Positions 24,743-32,972 of a DNA stretch of 39,491 nt are shown piece after piece. The position numbers and the translations under genes are program-made. Below the pieces are notes generated by a model. That model was not told where the DNA came from, searched no databases, and worked only from the letters and a program-made list of their open reading frames with translations. Numbering within the stretch: position 1 is the stretch's first letter; each line of letters begins with the position of its first letter. This stretch comes from Massilia cavernae (GTDB taxonomy: Bacteria; Pseudomonadota; Gammaproteobacteria; Burkholderiales; Burkholderiaceae_D): the NCBI RefSeq assembly GCF_003590855.1, contig NZ_QYUP01000112.1, forward strand, positions 1-39,491, given 5' to 3'.

Positions 24743-25324
24743 ATGAAAAAACTGCTTTCGATTTTCGCGCTTGCGCTGCTGCTGGGCGGCTGCGACAAGC
24801 TGGCATCCCCGCCGCCAAGCTTCAAGAATACCGACCTGACCGGCCTCGATTATGCGAAAGACTTCGCGCTGACCGACCATAACGGCAAACCGCGTACCCT
24901 GGCCGACTTCAAGGGCAAGCTGGTGATCGTGTTCTTCGGCTTCACCCAGTGCCCGGACGTGTGCCCGACCACGCTGTCCGAAATGGCCGGCGCCATGCAG
25001 CAACTGGGCAAGCAGGCCGACGACGTGCAGGTACTGTTCATCACGGTCGACCCGGAGCGCGACACCCAGGAGCTGCTGGCGCAGTATGTGCCGGCGTTCG
25101 ACAAGCGCTTCCTCGGCTTGCGCGGCACGCCGGAGCAGACCGCGAAAGTGGGCAAGGAATTCAAGGTGTTCTACGCCAAGGTGCCGGGCAAGGAGCCGGG
25201 CAGCTACACGATGGACCATACCGCGGCCAGCTATGTCTTCGACCGCAACGGCAAGGTGCGCCTGTTCGTCCGCTATGGCCAGGGCGTCGAGCCGCTGGTG
25301 CACGACCTCAAGCAGCTGCTGTAG
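24743..25324 (+). CDS. sco1: SCO1/SenC family copper chaperone (lipoprotein)
   Basis: Periplasmic thioredoxin-fold copper chaperone for the CuA site of subunit II, 193 residues. The N-terminus is a lipoprotein signal with lipobox LLGGC, lipidated Cys17. The copper ligands are Cys70 and Cys74 in TQCPDVCPTT and His159 in TMDHTA. VDPERDT is also typical. ATG 24743 follows the ctaB stop by two bases; the frame is open upstream only because it runs inside ctaB. It closes the oxidase gene cluster. Confidence 0.95.
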   Translation: MKKLLSIFALALLLGGCDKLASPPPSFKNTDLTGLDYAKDFALTDHNGKPRTLADFKGKLVIVFFGFTQCPDVCPTTLSEMAGAMQQLGKQADDVQVLFITVDPERDTQELLAQYVPAFDKRFLGLRGTPEQTAKVGKEFKVFYAKVPGKEPGSYTMDHTAASYVFDRNGKVRLFVRYGQGVEPLVHDLKQLL

Positions 25325-25342
25325 GCGCGCGCAAGGGACGCC

Positions 25343-26404
25343 ATGTATCCACGACCTGGGACGAGCTACGCCAAACTTGCCGCCATCTCCTTACTGACGA
25401 TAGGTTGCCTGTACGTGCTGCGGCCGTTCCTGGCCGCGATCCTGTTCGCCGGCGCCGTGGTGATCTCGTCCTGGCCCCTTTACATGCACCTGCTGCGCGT
25501 CATGCGCGGGCGCCGCACCCTGGCGGCGCTGACCATGACGCTGACCCTCACCTTCATCGTCATCATGCCACTGGCACTGGTGGCGTGGACCCTGGCCGAC
25601 GACGTCAGCCGATTCTACGAGCAGGTGCGCATCGCCGTCGAAAACGGCAGCGCCGCGCCGCCGGCCTGGCTGCGCCGGATCCCGCTGGTCGGCGATTCGA
25701 TCGCCGACTACCTCGACGAGCTGATGCACAGCCGCGAACAGATGCTGGAACTGGCCAAGCGCATGCTGGAACCGGCCCGCAAGTACCTGCTCACCGGCGG
25801 CATCGTGCTCGGCACCGGCGTGGCCCAGATGTCCCTTGCCGCCTTCGTCGCCTTCTTCCTGTACCGCGACGGCCTGCAACTGCTGTCGTCGATCGCTGTC
25901 GGCATGCACAAGGTGATCGGCGAAGGCTCGGCCAAGGTCGCCGAAATCGTCAGCCAGACCGTGCGCGGCGTGATGTACGGCCTGCTCGGCACCGCGCTGG
26001 CGCAGGCGCTGGTGGCGGCGCTGGGCTTCGCCATTGCCGGCGTGCCGGCCGTGGCCTTGCTCGGCGTTGCCACTTTCATCATGTCGCTGGTGCCGGTCGG
26101 TCCTCCCCTGATTTGGGGCGGCGCCGCATTGTGGCTGTTCAACCAGGGCAGCATGGGCTGGGGCGTCTTCATGATCGTCTGGGGTTTGGTGTTGATCTCG
26201 GGCGTGGACAACGTGGTCAAGCCGCTGTTGATCAGCCGCGGCAGCAGCCTGCCCTTCCTGCTGGTGCTGCTCGGGGTGCTGGGCGGCGTGCTGGCCTTCG
26301 GCTTCGTCGGCCTGTTCATCGGCCCGGTGCTGCTGGCGGTCGGCTACTCATTGATGCGCGATTGGACTGGCGTCAAGCCGGCGATACCCCCGGCCGAAGA
26401 CTGA
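25343..26404 (+). CDS. AI-2E family transporter (YdiK/PerM type)
   Basis: A 353-residue membrane protein with about seven to eight helices and a cytoplasmic or periplasmic domain after the second pair. Features of the AI-2E exporter/PerM family: an N-terminal LRPFLAAILFAGAVVISSWP, VAQMSLAAFVAFFLYRDG, and the C-terminal VPVGPPLIWGGAALWLF and DNVVKPLLISRG. Members include autoinducer-2 exporters and Na+/H+ antiporters; the substrate here is unknown. It starts 18 bases after sco1 and may be co-transcribed with it. A GGDEF-EAL gene begins 41 bases downstream. Confidence 0.9.
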   Translation: MYPRPGTSYAKLAAISLLTIGCLYVLRPFLAAILFAGAVVISSWPLYMHLLRVMRGRRTLAALTMTLTLTFIVIMPLALVAWTLADDVSRFYEQVRIAVENGSAAPPAWLRRIPLVGDSIADYLDELMHSREQMLELAKRMLEPARKYLLTGGIVLGTGVAQMSLAAFVAFFLYRDGLQLLSSIAVGMHKVIGEGSAKVAEIVSQTVRGVMYGLLGTALAQALVAALGFAIAGVPAVALLGVATFIMSLVPVGPPLIWGGAALWLFNQGSMGWGVFMIVWGLVLISGVDNVVKPLLISRGSSLPFLLVLLGVLGGVLAFGFVGLFIGPVLLAVGYSLMRDWTGVKPAIPPAED

Positions 26405-26445
26405 AGGTCTATACTCGCCAGACCGTACGCAACATGGAGCTCCCC

Positions 26446-28596
26446 ATGAATGGCGTTGTCCTGACCGGGCTCGAACTGGCCGGCGCAAGGCTTAACCTGC
26501 GCCGGCGCCACGCCCACCCTGACGAGAACGAGTTCCACTACCGTACGCTGGTCGAGATGATCCCCGACGCGATCTGGATCAGCCGCGAAGGCCGCGTGGT
26601 GTACGCCAATCCGGCGGCTCAGCGCCTGTTCGGCGCCGCCGCGCCGGAACACCTGGTCGGCAGCGAGGCGATCGCGCGGGTGCCGCCGTCCTGCCGCCAC
26701 GCGATGGCGCAGGGCGTGTTCGCCGACATCGCCATTGCGCAGCGCCAGCCGCGCTGCGCGCTGCAGCTGCAGCGGCTCGACGGCTCGCTGGTCGACGTCG
26801 AGTTCTTCGGCTGCGCGGTGCGCTTCGACGACGCCGACTCCATCCTCAACGTCGCCCACGACATCACCTCACGGCGCCGCCACGAGCGGGAAATCGAGCA
26901 CCAGGCCACCCACGACCTGCTGACCGGCTTGCCGAACCGCGCGCTGTTCCTCGACCGGCTGGGGCACGCCATCCGCCGCGCCGAGCGCCACCGCGGCCGG
27001 CTGGCCGTGATGTTCGTCGACCTCGACAAGTTCAAGAACGTCAACGACACCCTCGGCCATGCCGCCGGCGACGAGCTGCTGCGCGCCATCAGCGCGCGCC
27101 TGAAGCTGTGCGTGCGCGATGCCGACACGGTGGCGCGCCTGGGCGGCGACGAATTCGTGCTGTTGCTCGACCATCCGCTGGGCGACGCCACGCCGTCCAC
27201 CATCGCCGAGCGGGTGGCGCGCCGCGTCGGCGAGCCGGTGCCGCTGTTCGGGCACGAGCACGTGGTCTCCGGCAGCATCGGCATCAGCATCTATCCGGAC
27301 GACGGCGAACAGGCCGAGGCGCTGCTGCGCCATGCCGACATCGCGATGTACCGCGCCAAGGAGGCGGGACGCAACGGCTTCCGTTTCTTCACGCACGACA
27401 TGCAAAGCCGGCTCGATGCCCGCGTCGCGCCCGAACAGGGCATGCACCGCGCCCTGCAGCGCGACGAGTTCGTGCTGCACTTCCAGCCGCAGGTCGACTT
27501 GCGCAGCGGCCGCATCGCCGGCATGGAAGCGCTGCTGCGCTGGCAGTCGCCCGAGCTTGGGCTGGTGCAGCCGCTGCAGTTCATCCCGGTGGCGGAGGAG
27601 AGTACCCTGATCGACGAGATCGGCCACTGGGTGCTGGACCGCGCCTGCGCCACCTTGCGCGCCTGGATCGACGCCGGGGTGCCGGTGGTGCCGATCGCGG
27701 TCAATGTGGCGGCCTCGCAGTTTGCCGACCAGGCGCTCGACCTGCTGGTGCGCGCCACCCTCGAACGGCACGGCATCGAGCCGCGCCTGCTGGAGCTGGA
27801 GCTGACCGAAAGCCTGTCGATGGTCGACCCGGAAGCCTCGGTGGCCCTGATGCACCGGCTGAAGGCGACCGGCATCGGCATGTCGATCGACGATTTCGGC
27901 ACCGGCTACTCCAACCTCAGCTACCTCAAGCGCTTCCCGGTCGACAAGCTGAAGATCGACCAGTCGTTCACGCGCGGGCTGGCCTGCGATCCGGAGGACC
28001 AGTCGATCGTCACCGCCGTGATCCGCATGGCGCACAGCCTCGGCCTGCGCACCATTGCCGAAGGCGTCGAGACCGAAGGCCAGCTGCGGCTGCTGGCGGG
28101 GCAGGGCTGCGACGAGGTGCAGGGCTTTTACTTCAGCCGCCCGCTGCCCGGCGCGGCGATGGTGGCGCTGCTGGGCGGCCAGACGTGCATGGACCTGGGC
28201 CCGGTGGTGCGCGGCACCCGGCGCCGCACCGTGCTGCTGGCCGACGACGATCCGGCATCCAGGGCCGCCTTCTTGCGCCTGGCCGGCGCCTGCGGCTACC
28301 ATGTGCTGGCCGCGCGCAGCCTGGACGACGCCTACGAGCTGCTGGCCGGCCACGAGGTCGGCGTAGTGCTCGCGGCCCAGCAGCCGGGCGGCGACTCCTC
28401 GATCGATTTCTTCCGCCGTATCAAACACATGCATCCGCGCACAGTGCGCGTGTTGCTCACGGGCGACACCAGCCCCGGAAATCTTGCAGAAGCCATCAAC
28501 AAGGGTGCGGTCTTCAAATTCGCGCCAAAACCATGGTCGGACGATGCTTTGCTGGGTGTGCTCGCGAGCGCCTTCGCGTATTACGAGCATTTTTGA
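26446..28596 (+). CDS. PAS-GGDEF-EAL protein with degenerate receiver domain
   Basis: c-di-GMP protein of 716 residues. Domains in order: PAS (about 30-145), GGDEF (about 150-315) with intact GGDEF at 233-237 and inhibitory I-site RDAD at 224-227, EAL (about 335-585) with EALLRW at 361, IDDFGTGYSN and ETEGQL, and a C-terminal receiver-like domain (about 593-716). The receiver has the DDD cluster and the KPW lysine, but the phosphoacceptor is Ala644 (GCC at 28375-28377), so it cannot be phosphorylated normally. Both enzymatic domains look active. Very similar along its length to the protein at 29251-31473 but lacks most of that protein's N-terminal coiled coil. ATG 26446 has GGAG six bases upstream; ATG 26434 is an alternative. 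Confidence 0.92.
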   Translation: MNGVVLTGLELAGARLNLRRRHAHPDENEFHYRTLVEMIPDAIWISREGRVVYANPAAQRLFGAAAPEHLVGSEAIARVPPSCRHAMAQGVFADIAIAQRQPRCALQLQRLDGSLVDVEFFGCAVRFDDADSILNVAHDITSRRRHEREIEHQATHDLLTGLPNRALFLDRLGHAIRRAERHRGRLAVMFVDLDKFKNVNDTLGHAAGDELLRAISARLKLCVRDADTVARLGGDEFVLLLDHPLGDATPSTIAERVARRVGEPVPLFGHEHVVSGSIGISIYPDDGEQAEALLRHADIAMYRAKEAGRNGFRFFTHDMQSRLDARVAPEQGMHRALQRDEFVLHFQPQVDLRSGRIAGMEALLRWQSPELGLVQPLQFIPVAEESTLIDEIGHWVLDRACATLRAWIDAGVPVVPIAVNVAASQFADQALDLLVRATLERHGIEPRLLELELTESLSMVDPEASVALMHRLKATGIGMSIDDFGTGYSNLSYLKRFPVDKLKIDQSFTRGLACDPEDQSIVTAVIRMAHSLGLRTIAEGVETEGQLRLLAGQGCDEVQGFYFSRPLPGAAMVALLGGQTCMDLGPVVRGTRRRTVLLADDDPASRAAFLRLAGACGYHVLAARSLDDAYELLAGHEVGVVLAAQQPGGDSSIDFFRRIKHMHPRTVRVLLTGDTSPGNLAEAINKGAVFKFAPKPWSDDALLGVLASAFAYYEHF

Positions 28597-28702
28597 TGCA
28601 TGGTTATCCGCGTCGGTAGTTTTGTTACCATAAAGACCATGGCCCGGTTTTTACTTCCCCTGTATACTCTTGCCTTCAATCAAGAACGGGGCGGGGAAAA
28701 CG

Positions 28703-29254
28703 ATGAAGGGTGTTGTATTTACTGAGTTCATGGAACTGGTCGAATCCCGCATGGGCCTCGACATGCTCGACCGCATCATCGGCGAAGCGGATCTGCCGAA
28801 CGACGGCGCCTACACCTCGGTCGGCACCTACGACCACGCCGAACTGGTACGCCTGGTGACGGCGCTGTCGAACGCCACCGGCCTGACGATTCCCGATCTG
28901 ATCCTGATGTTCGGCGAACACCTGTTCGTGCGCTTCTCGGTCGGCTACCCGGCGCTGTTTGCCGACGTCAGCAACTCCTTCGACTTCCTCGAGCGGATCG
29001 ACGGCGTGATCCACGTCGAAGTGCGCAAGCTGTACCCGGACGCGGAGCTGCCCAGCCTGTCCACTACCCGTCCGGCGCCGGGCGTGCTGGAGCTGATCTA
29101 CAGTTCGCCGCGCGGCTTCGCCGACTTGGCCGAAGGCCTGATCAAGGGCTGCATCAAGCATTTCGGCGAGCCGATCACCATCACCCGCACCAACCTCGAG
29201 CAGGAAGGCGGCGTGCACCGCGCGCGCTTCTACCTCGCCACCGCCCAGGCATGA
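28703..29254 (+). CDS. Stand-alone H-NOX (heme NO-binding) sensor
   Basis: A 183-residue heme-binding sensor. The proximal heme ligand is His104 (GVIHVEVRKLYPDAELP), and the propionate-binding Y-x-S-x-R is Tyr133, Ser135, Arg137 in YSSPR; both fall where they do in characterised H-NOX proteins (His102, Tyr131, Ser133, Arg135 in the Thermoanaerobacter protein). The distal position that carries the O2-binding Tyr in that protein is Leu142 here, so NO rather than O2 is the predicted ligand. Stand-alone H-NOX proteins usually control a neighbouring kinase or c-di-GMP enzyme. The stop overlaps the next gene's start as ATGA. A TATACT box at 28663 could be part of a promoter in the 106-base gap upstream. 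Confidence 0.94.
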   Translation: MKGVVFTEFMELVESRMGLDMLDRIIGEADLPNDGAYTSVGTYDHAELVRLVTALSNATGLTIPDLILMFGEHLFVRFSVGYPALFADVSNSFDFLERIDGVIHVEVRKLYPDAELPSLSTTRPAPGVLELIYSSPRGFADLAEGLIKGCIKHFGEPITITRTNLEQEGGVHRARFYLATAQA

Positions 29255-31473
29255 TTGAACCAGTCGTCAGCACCGTCGCCTCGCGCAGCCTGATCCGCGA
29301 ACGGTCGGCGCGCAAGGAAGCCGAAACCCTGCTCGAACAAAAGAGCCGGGAGCTGTACGACATCAACCTGAACCTGCGCCAGCTGAACGCCCACCTGGAG
29401 GAAAGCGAAACCCGCTACCGCACGCTGGTCGAGCTGATGCCCGACGCGATCTGGATCCACTGCGACGGCCGCATCGTGTTCATGAACCCGGCCGCGCAGC
29501 GCCTGTTCGGCGCCACCTCGCCCGAACAGCTGCTGGGCACCGAGGCGCTCGAGCGCGTGCCCGAGGCCTACCGCGCCCAGATGGAGCAGGGCATCTTCAA
29601 CGACCTGGCCGCGGCCCAGTCGCAGCCGCGCTGCGCGCTGCGGGTGGCGCGCGTGGACGGCTCGCTGGTCGACGTCGAATTCTTCGGCTGCGCGATCCGC
29701 TTCAACGACGCCGCCTCGGTCATGAACGTCGCCCACGACATCACCGAACGGCGCCAGCACGAGATGGCGATGGAGCACCAGGCCACCCATGACCTGCTGA
29801 CCGGCCTGCCCAACCGCGCGCTGTTCCTCGACCGCCTGACCCACGCGATCCGCCGTGCCGAGCGCCACAACGAGCGGCTGGCGGTCATGTTCGTCGACCT
29901 CGACAAGTTCAAGAGCATCAACGACACTTTGGGCCACGCCGCCGGCGACGACCTGCTGCGCATGGTGGCGGGCCACCTGAAGCAGTGCGTACGCCTGTCC
30001 GATACCGTGGCGCGCCTTGGCGGCGACGAATTCGTCCTGCTGCTGGATAACCCGCTGGGCGACACCATGCCGGCCATGATCGCCGAACGCATTTCGATGC
30101 GGCTCGGCCAGCCGGTCATCCTTGGCGGCCAGGAGCACGTCATCACCGGCAGTATCGGCATCAGCATCTTCCCGGAAGACGGCACCCGTGCCGAATCGCT
30201 GCTGCGCCAGGCCGACATCGCGATGTACCGCGCCAAGGAGGGGGGGCGCAACAGCTTCCAGTTCTTCACGCAGGAGATGCAGAACCGGCTGGACGCGCGC
30301 GTGGCGCTCGAGCAGGGCCTGCACCGCGCGCTGCAGCGCGACGAATTCGTGCTGCACTACCAGCCGCAGGTGAACCTGCGCAGCGGCCGCATCGTCGGCA
30401 TGGAAGCGCTGCTGCGCTGGCAGTCGCCCGAACTGGGGCTGGTTCCACCGCTGCAGTTCATCCCGGTGGCCGAGGAGAGCAACCTGATCAACGCGATCGG
30501 CAAGTGGGTGCTGGAAAAGGCTTGCGCCACCCTGCGCGCCTGGCTCGACGCCGGCGTGCCGGTGGTGCCGATCGCAGTCAACGTGGCGGCCTCGCAGTTC
30601 TCCGACGACGACATGGACCAGTTGTTGCGCGATACGCTGGCGCGCTACCGGCTCGACCCTGGCCTGCTCGAACTGGAGCTGACCGAGAGCCTGTCGATGG
30701 AAGACCCGGAAGCGTCGATCGAGCTGATGCACCGGCTGAAGGCGACCGGCATCGGCATGTCGATCGACGACTTCGGCACCGGCTACTCGAACCTGAGCTA
30801 CCTGAAGCGCTTCCCGGTCGACAAGCTGAAAATCGACCAGTCGTTTACGCGCGGGCTGACCAGCGATCCGGAAGACCGTTCGATCGTTACTGCCGTCATC
30901 CGCATGGCGCACAGCCTGGGCCTGCGCGCGATTGCCGAAGGCGTCGAGACCGAAGGACAATTGCGGCTGCTGGCCGCCGAGGGCTGCGACGAAATCCAGG
31001 GCTACTACTTCAGCCGTCCGCTGCCGGAACAGGCGATGCTGGCGATGCTCGCGCGCGACATGGGCATGGACCTGGCGCCTTTGACCCGCACGGTGCAGCG
31101 CCGCACGGTGCTGCTGGTGGACGACGAGCCACAGGTGCTGTCGACCTTCCGCAAGCTGCTGGGCGGGCACGGCTACGATGTGCTGACCGCGCACGGGCTG
31201 GCGGAAGCATATGAGCTGCTGGCGGGGAACGATGTAGGCGTGGTCATCTCGGACCAGGAGCTGGTGGGGCACACGGGGATCGATTTCTTCCACCGCATCA
31301 AGCGCATGTATCCGCGCACGGTGCGGGTGCTGCTGACCGCGGACACCACGCCGGCCAACCTGGGCGACGCGATCAACAAGGGCGCGGTTTTCAAGTTTGT
31401 CGAGAAGCCGTGGCGGGATGAGGCTTTGCTGGCGGTGCTGGCCAGCGGGTTCGCGCATCACGAGCGGTTTTAG
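29251..31473 (+). CDS. PAS-GGDEF-EAL-receiver protein, likely H-NOX partner
   Basis: Bifunctional c-di-GMP protein of 740 residues. Order: an N-terminal coiled coil (about 14-56, rich in Leu, Glu, Arg), PAS (about 55-168), GGDEF (about 175-340) with GGDEF at 257-261 and I-site RLSD at 248-251, EAL (about 360-610) with EALLRW at 385, IDDFGTGYSN at 505 and ETEGQL at 566, then a receiver domain (about 617-740) with DDE, phosphoacceptor Asp668 in ISDQEL and the KPW lysine. All catalytic motifs are intact. The ATG overlaps the H-NOX stop, so translation is coupled and the two products probably bind each other. By analogy with H-NOX-associated c-di-GMP enzymes, NO would shift the balance of synthesis and breakdown. 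Confidence 0.93.
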   Translation: MIEPVVSTVASRSLIRERSARKEAETLLEQKSRELYDINLNLRQLNAHLEESETRYRTLVELMPDAIWIHCDGRIVFMNPAAQRLFGATSPEQLLGTEALERVPEAYRAQMEQGIFNDLAAAQSQPRCALRVARVDGSLVDVEFFGCAIRFNDAASVMNVAHDITERRQHEMAMEHQATHDLLTGLPNRALFLDRLTHAIRRAERHNERLAVMFVDLDKFKSINDTLGHAAGDDLLRMVAGHLKQCVRLSDTVARLGGDEFVLLLDNPLGDTMPAMIAERISMRLGQPVILGGQEHVITGSIGISIFPEDGTRAESLLRQADIAMYRAKEGGRNSFQFFTQEMQNRLDARVALEQGLHRALQRDEFVLHYQPQVNLRSGRIVGMEALLRWQSPELGLVPPLQFIPVAEESNLINAIGKWVLEKACATLRAWLDAGVPVVPIAVNVAASQFSDDDMDQLLRDTLARYRLDPGLLELELTESLSMEDPEASIELMHRLKATGIGMSIDDFGTGYSNLSYLKRFPVDKLKIDQSFTRGLTSDPEDRSIVTAVIRMAHSLGLRAIAEGVETEGQLRLLAAEGCDEIQGYYFSRPLPEQAMLAMLARDMGMDLAPLTRTVQRRTVLLVDDEPQVLSTFRKLLGGHGYDVLTAHGLAEAYELLAGNDVGVVISDQELVGHTGIDFFHRIKRMYPRTVRVLLTADTTPANLGDAINKGAVFKFVEKPWRDEALLAVLASGFAHHERF

Positions 31474-31489
31474 CGTTTTAGGTCAAATC

Positions 31490-31572
31490 GGCGGATGCGC
31501 GCGATGCGCTTATCCGCCCTACGGCCCACGGTCTGACCAGTAGGGCGGATAAGCGCGACGCGCGCATCCGCC
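31490..31572. repeat. REP-like inverted repeat, arrangement B
   Basis: Two 33-base arms, 31490-31522 and 31540-31572, are inverted copies with 31 of 33 positions matching and a 17-base loop. The outer ends are GGCGGATGCG and its complement, and the inner ends are CCCTAC and GTAGGG, the reverse of the order at 3143-3231. It lies between the convergent ends of the c-di-GMP gene and the CorC-type gene and may also act as a two-way transcription stop, although there is no T-run. Confidence 0.82.
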
Positions 31573-31581
31573 GAAGCTCAT

Positions 31582-32922
31582 TCAATCGTGTTCGTCGTTC
31601 TCCTGCGAACGGTGCAAGCGCGGCAGCACCTTCACCAGCACGATCCTCGGCCCGTTCATCTTCTTGACCACGACGTCGAACTGAGGGAACTCGATGCGCT
31701 GTCCCTGCTTCGGGATGTCGCCCAGCTTCACCATCAGCAGTCCACCCACCGATTCCACTTCATCCAGCCCCAGCGTCTCGTTGTCGATGTCGATGCCGAG
31801 GATGCGTTCGAGCGAGAAGATCGGCAAACTGGCCTTGCCGACCAGCGTGCCGTCGGGCTGGCGCAGCCAGTCGTTTTCATTGAGCCGGAACTCGTCGTGG
31901 ATCTCGCCCACCATCGCGCCCAGCAGGTTGTCGAGCGTGAGGAAGCCGACCGGGCGCTTGCCCTTTTCGCCGATCAGCGCAAAGTGTGGCGCGCCTTCGC
32001 GCAGGCGGCGGAACATCTGCTGCGCCATCGTACGCGCCGATACCGTCTCCACCGGGCGCAGGAACTGCGTCAGATCGGTGATCTTGCGGCCCGACTGCTG
32101 CGCGAAGAACAGGTCCTTCAGGTGGATCACGCCCAGCACTTCCTCGCCGGTTTCGTCGAAGTAGGGGTACCGGCTGAAGCGGTTGCGCTGCACCGTCTGC
32201 AGGTTTTCCTCCAGCGATTTGTTCGCATGCAGCGCGATCACCTCGTTAATAGGCCGCATCAGGTCGGCCACGGTGAGCACGCTGAAGTCGAGCGACTGCG
32301 CCAGGATGTGGCGCTCGTCGCGGGTGAATTTTTCGCCCGGCTGGCTGGTGCGTAAAATGAGCTTCAGCTCTTCGTTCGAGTAGTGCGAATCGTGCCCGCC
32401 CTTGCCGGACAGGCCGGCCACGCGCAGCACGAAATTGGCGCTGCCGTTCAGCAGCCAGATGGCCGGGTACATCGCCCAGTAGAAGGCGTACAGCGGCGGC
32501 GCGCTCCACAGGCCGACCGCTTCCGGATTGCGGATCGCCATCGACTTCGGCGCCAGTTCGCCGATCACGATGTGCAGGAAGGAGATGACGCTGAACGCCA
32601 CGACGAAGGCAATCCCGTGCAGCAGCTGCGGCGAGTCGATGCCGACGGCCAGCAGCACCGGTTCGATCAGGCGCGCGAAAGCGGGTTCGCCGACCCAGCC
32701 CAGGCCCAGCGAGGCGAGGGTGATGCCAAGCTGGCAGGCGGACAGGTAGGCATCGAGTTCGCCGTGAACAGTGCCGAGGATGCGGCCACGCAGGCCTTGT
32801 GTCTTTGCGATCGCGCGAACGCGCGTCTTGCGGAGGGTGACGATACCGAATTCGGCCGCCACAAAGAAACCGTTGAGCGCGACCAGGATGAGGGCGAGCA
32901 GGACTAGTAGAAAGTTTTCCAT
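31582..32922 (-). CDS. Hemolysin C/CorC family membrane protein (DUF21-CBS-CorC_HlyC)
   Basis: A 446-residue inner-membrane protein of the CNNM/CorC family. The DUF21 transmembrane domain spans about 1-200 (VALNGFFVAAEFGIVTLRKT and GELAPKSMAIRNPE), then a pair of CBS domains (about 215-340, LMRPINEVIALHAN and IHLKDLFF), then the C-terminal CorC_HlyC domain (about 355-435, ETLGLDEVESVGGLLM). Relatives take part in Mg2+ or Co2+ transport; the old name hemolysin is not evidence for toxicity. The 50-base gap to nhaR has no clear promoter and no strong ribosome site precedes the ATG. Confidence 0.93.
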   Translation of the reverse strand: MENFLLVLLALILVALNGFFVAAEFGIVTLRKTRVRAIAKTQGLRGRILGTVHGELDAYLSACQLGITLASLGLGWVGEPAFARLIEPVLLAVGIDSPQLLHGIAFVVAFSVISFLHIVIGELAPKSMAIRNPEAVGLWSAPPLYAFYWAMYPAIWLLNGSANFVLRVAGLSGKGGHDSHYSNEELKLILRTSQPGEKFTRDERHILAQSLDFSVLTVADLMRPINEVIALHANKSLEENLQTVQRNRFSRYPYFDETGEEVLGVIHLKDLFFAQQSGRKITDLTQFLRPVETVSARTMAQQMFRRLREGAPHFALIGEKGKRPVGFLTLDNLLGAMVGEIHDEFRLNENDWLRQPDGTLVGKASLPIFSLERILGIDIDNETLGLDEVESVGGLLMVKLGDIPKQGQRIEFPQFDVVVKKMNGPRIVLVKVLPRLHRSQENDEHD

Positions 32923-32972
32923 GAAATAAGGTTAATTAAACAGCACAGGCTGTCGAACGGCCATTGTACAGT

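Noticed and set aside
24949..26445. Very long upstream extension of the first GGDEF-EAL frame (to more than 1200 residues)
   Set aside because: The extra part runs out of frame through sco1 and the AI-2E-type gene and shows no domain. The start is placed at 26446 by its ribosome site and by alignment with the paralogue.
29230..31461. 743-residue open frame opposite the second GGDEF-EAL gene
   Set aside because: Antisense shadow of a gene with intact catalytic motifs; same composition bias as the other shadows.
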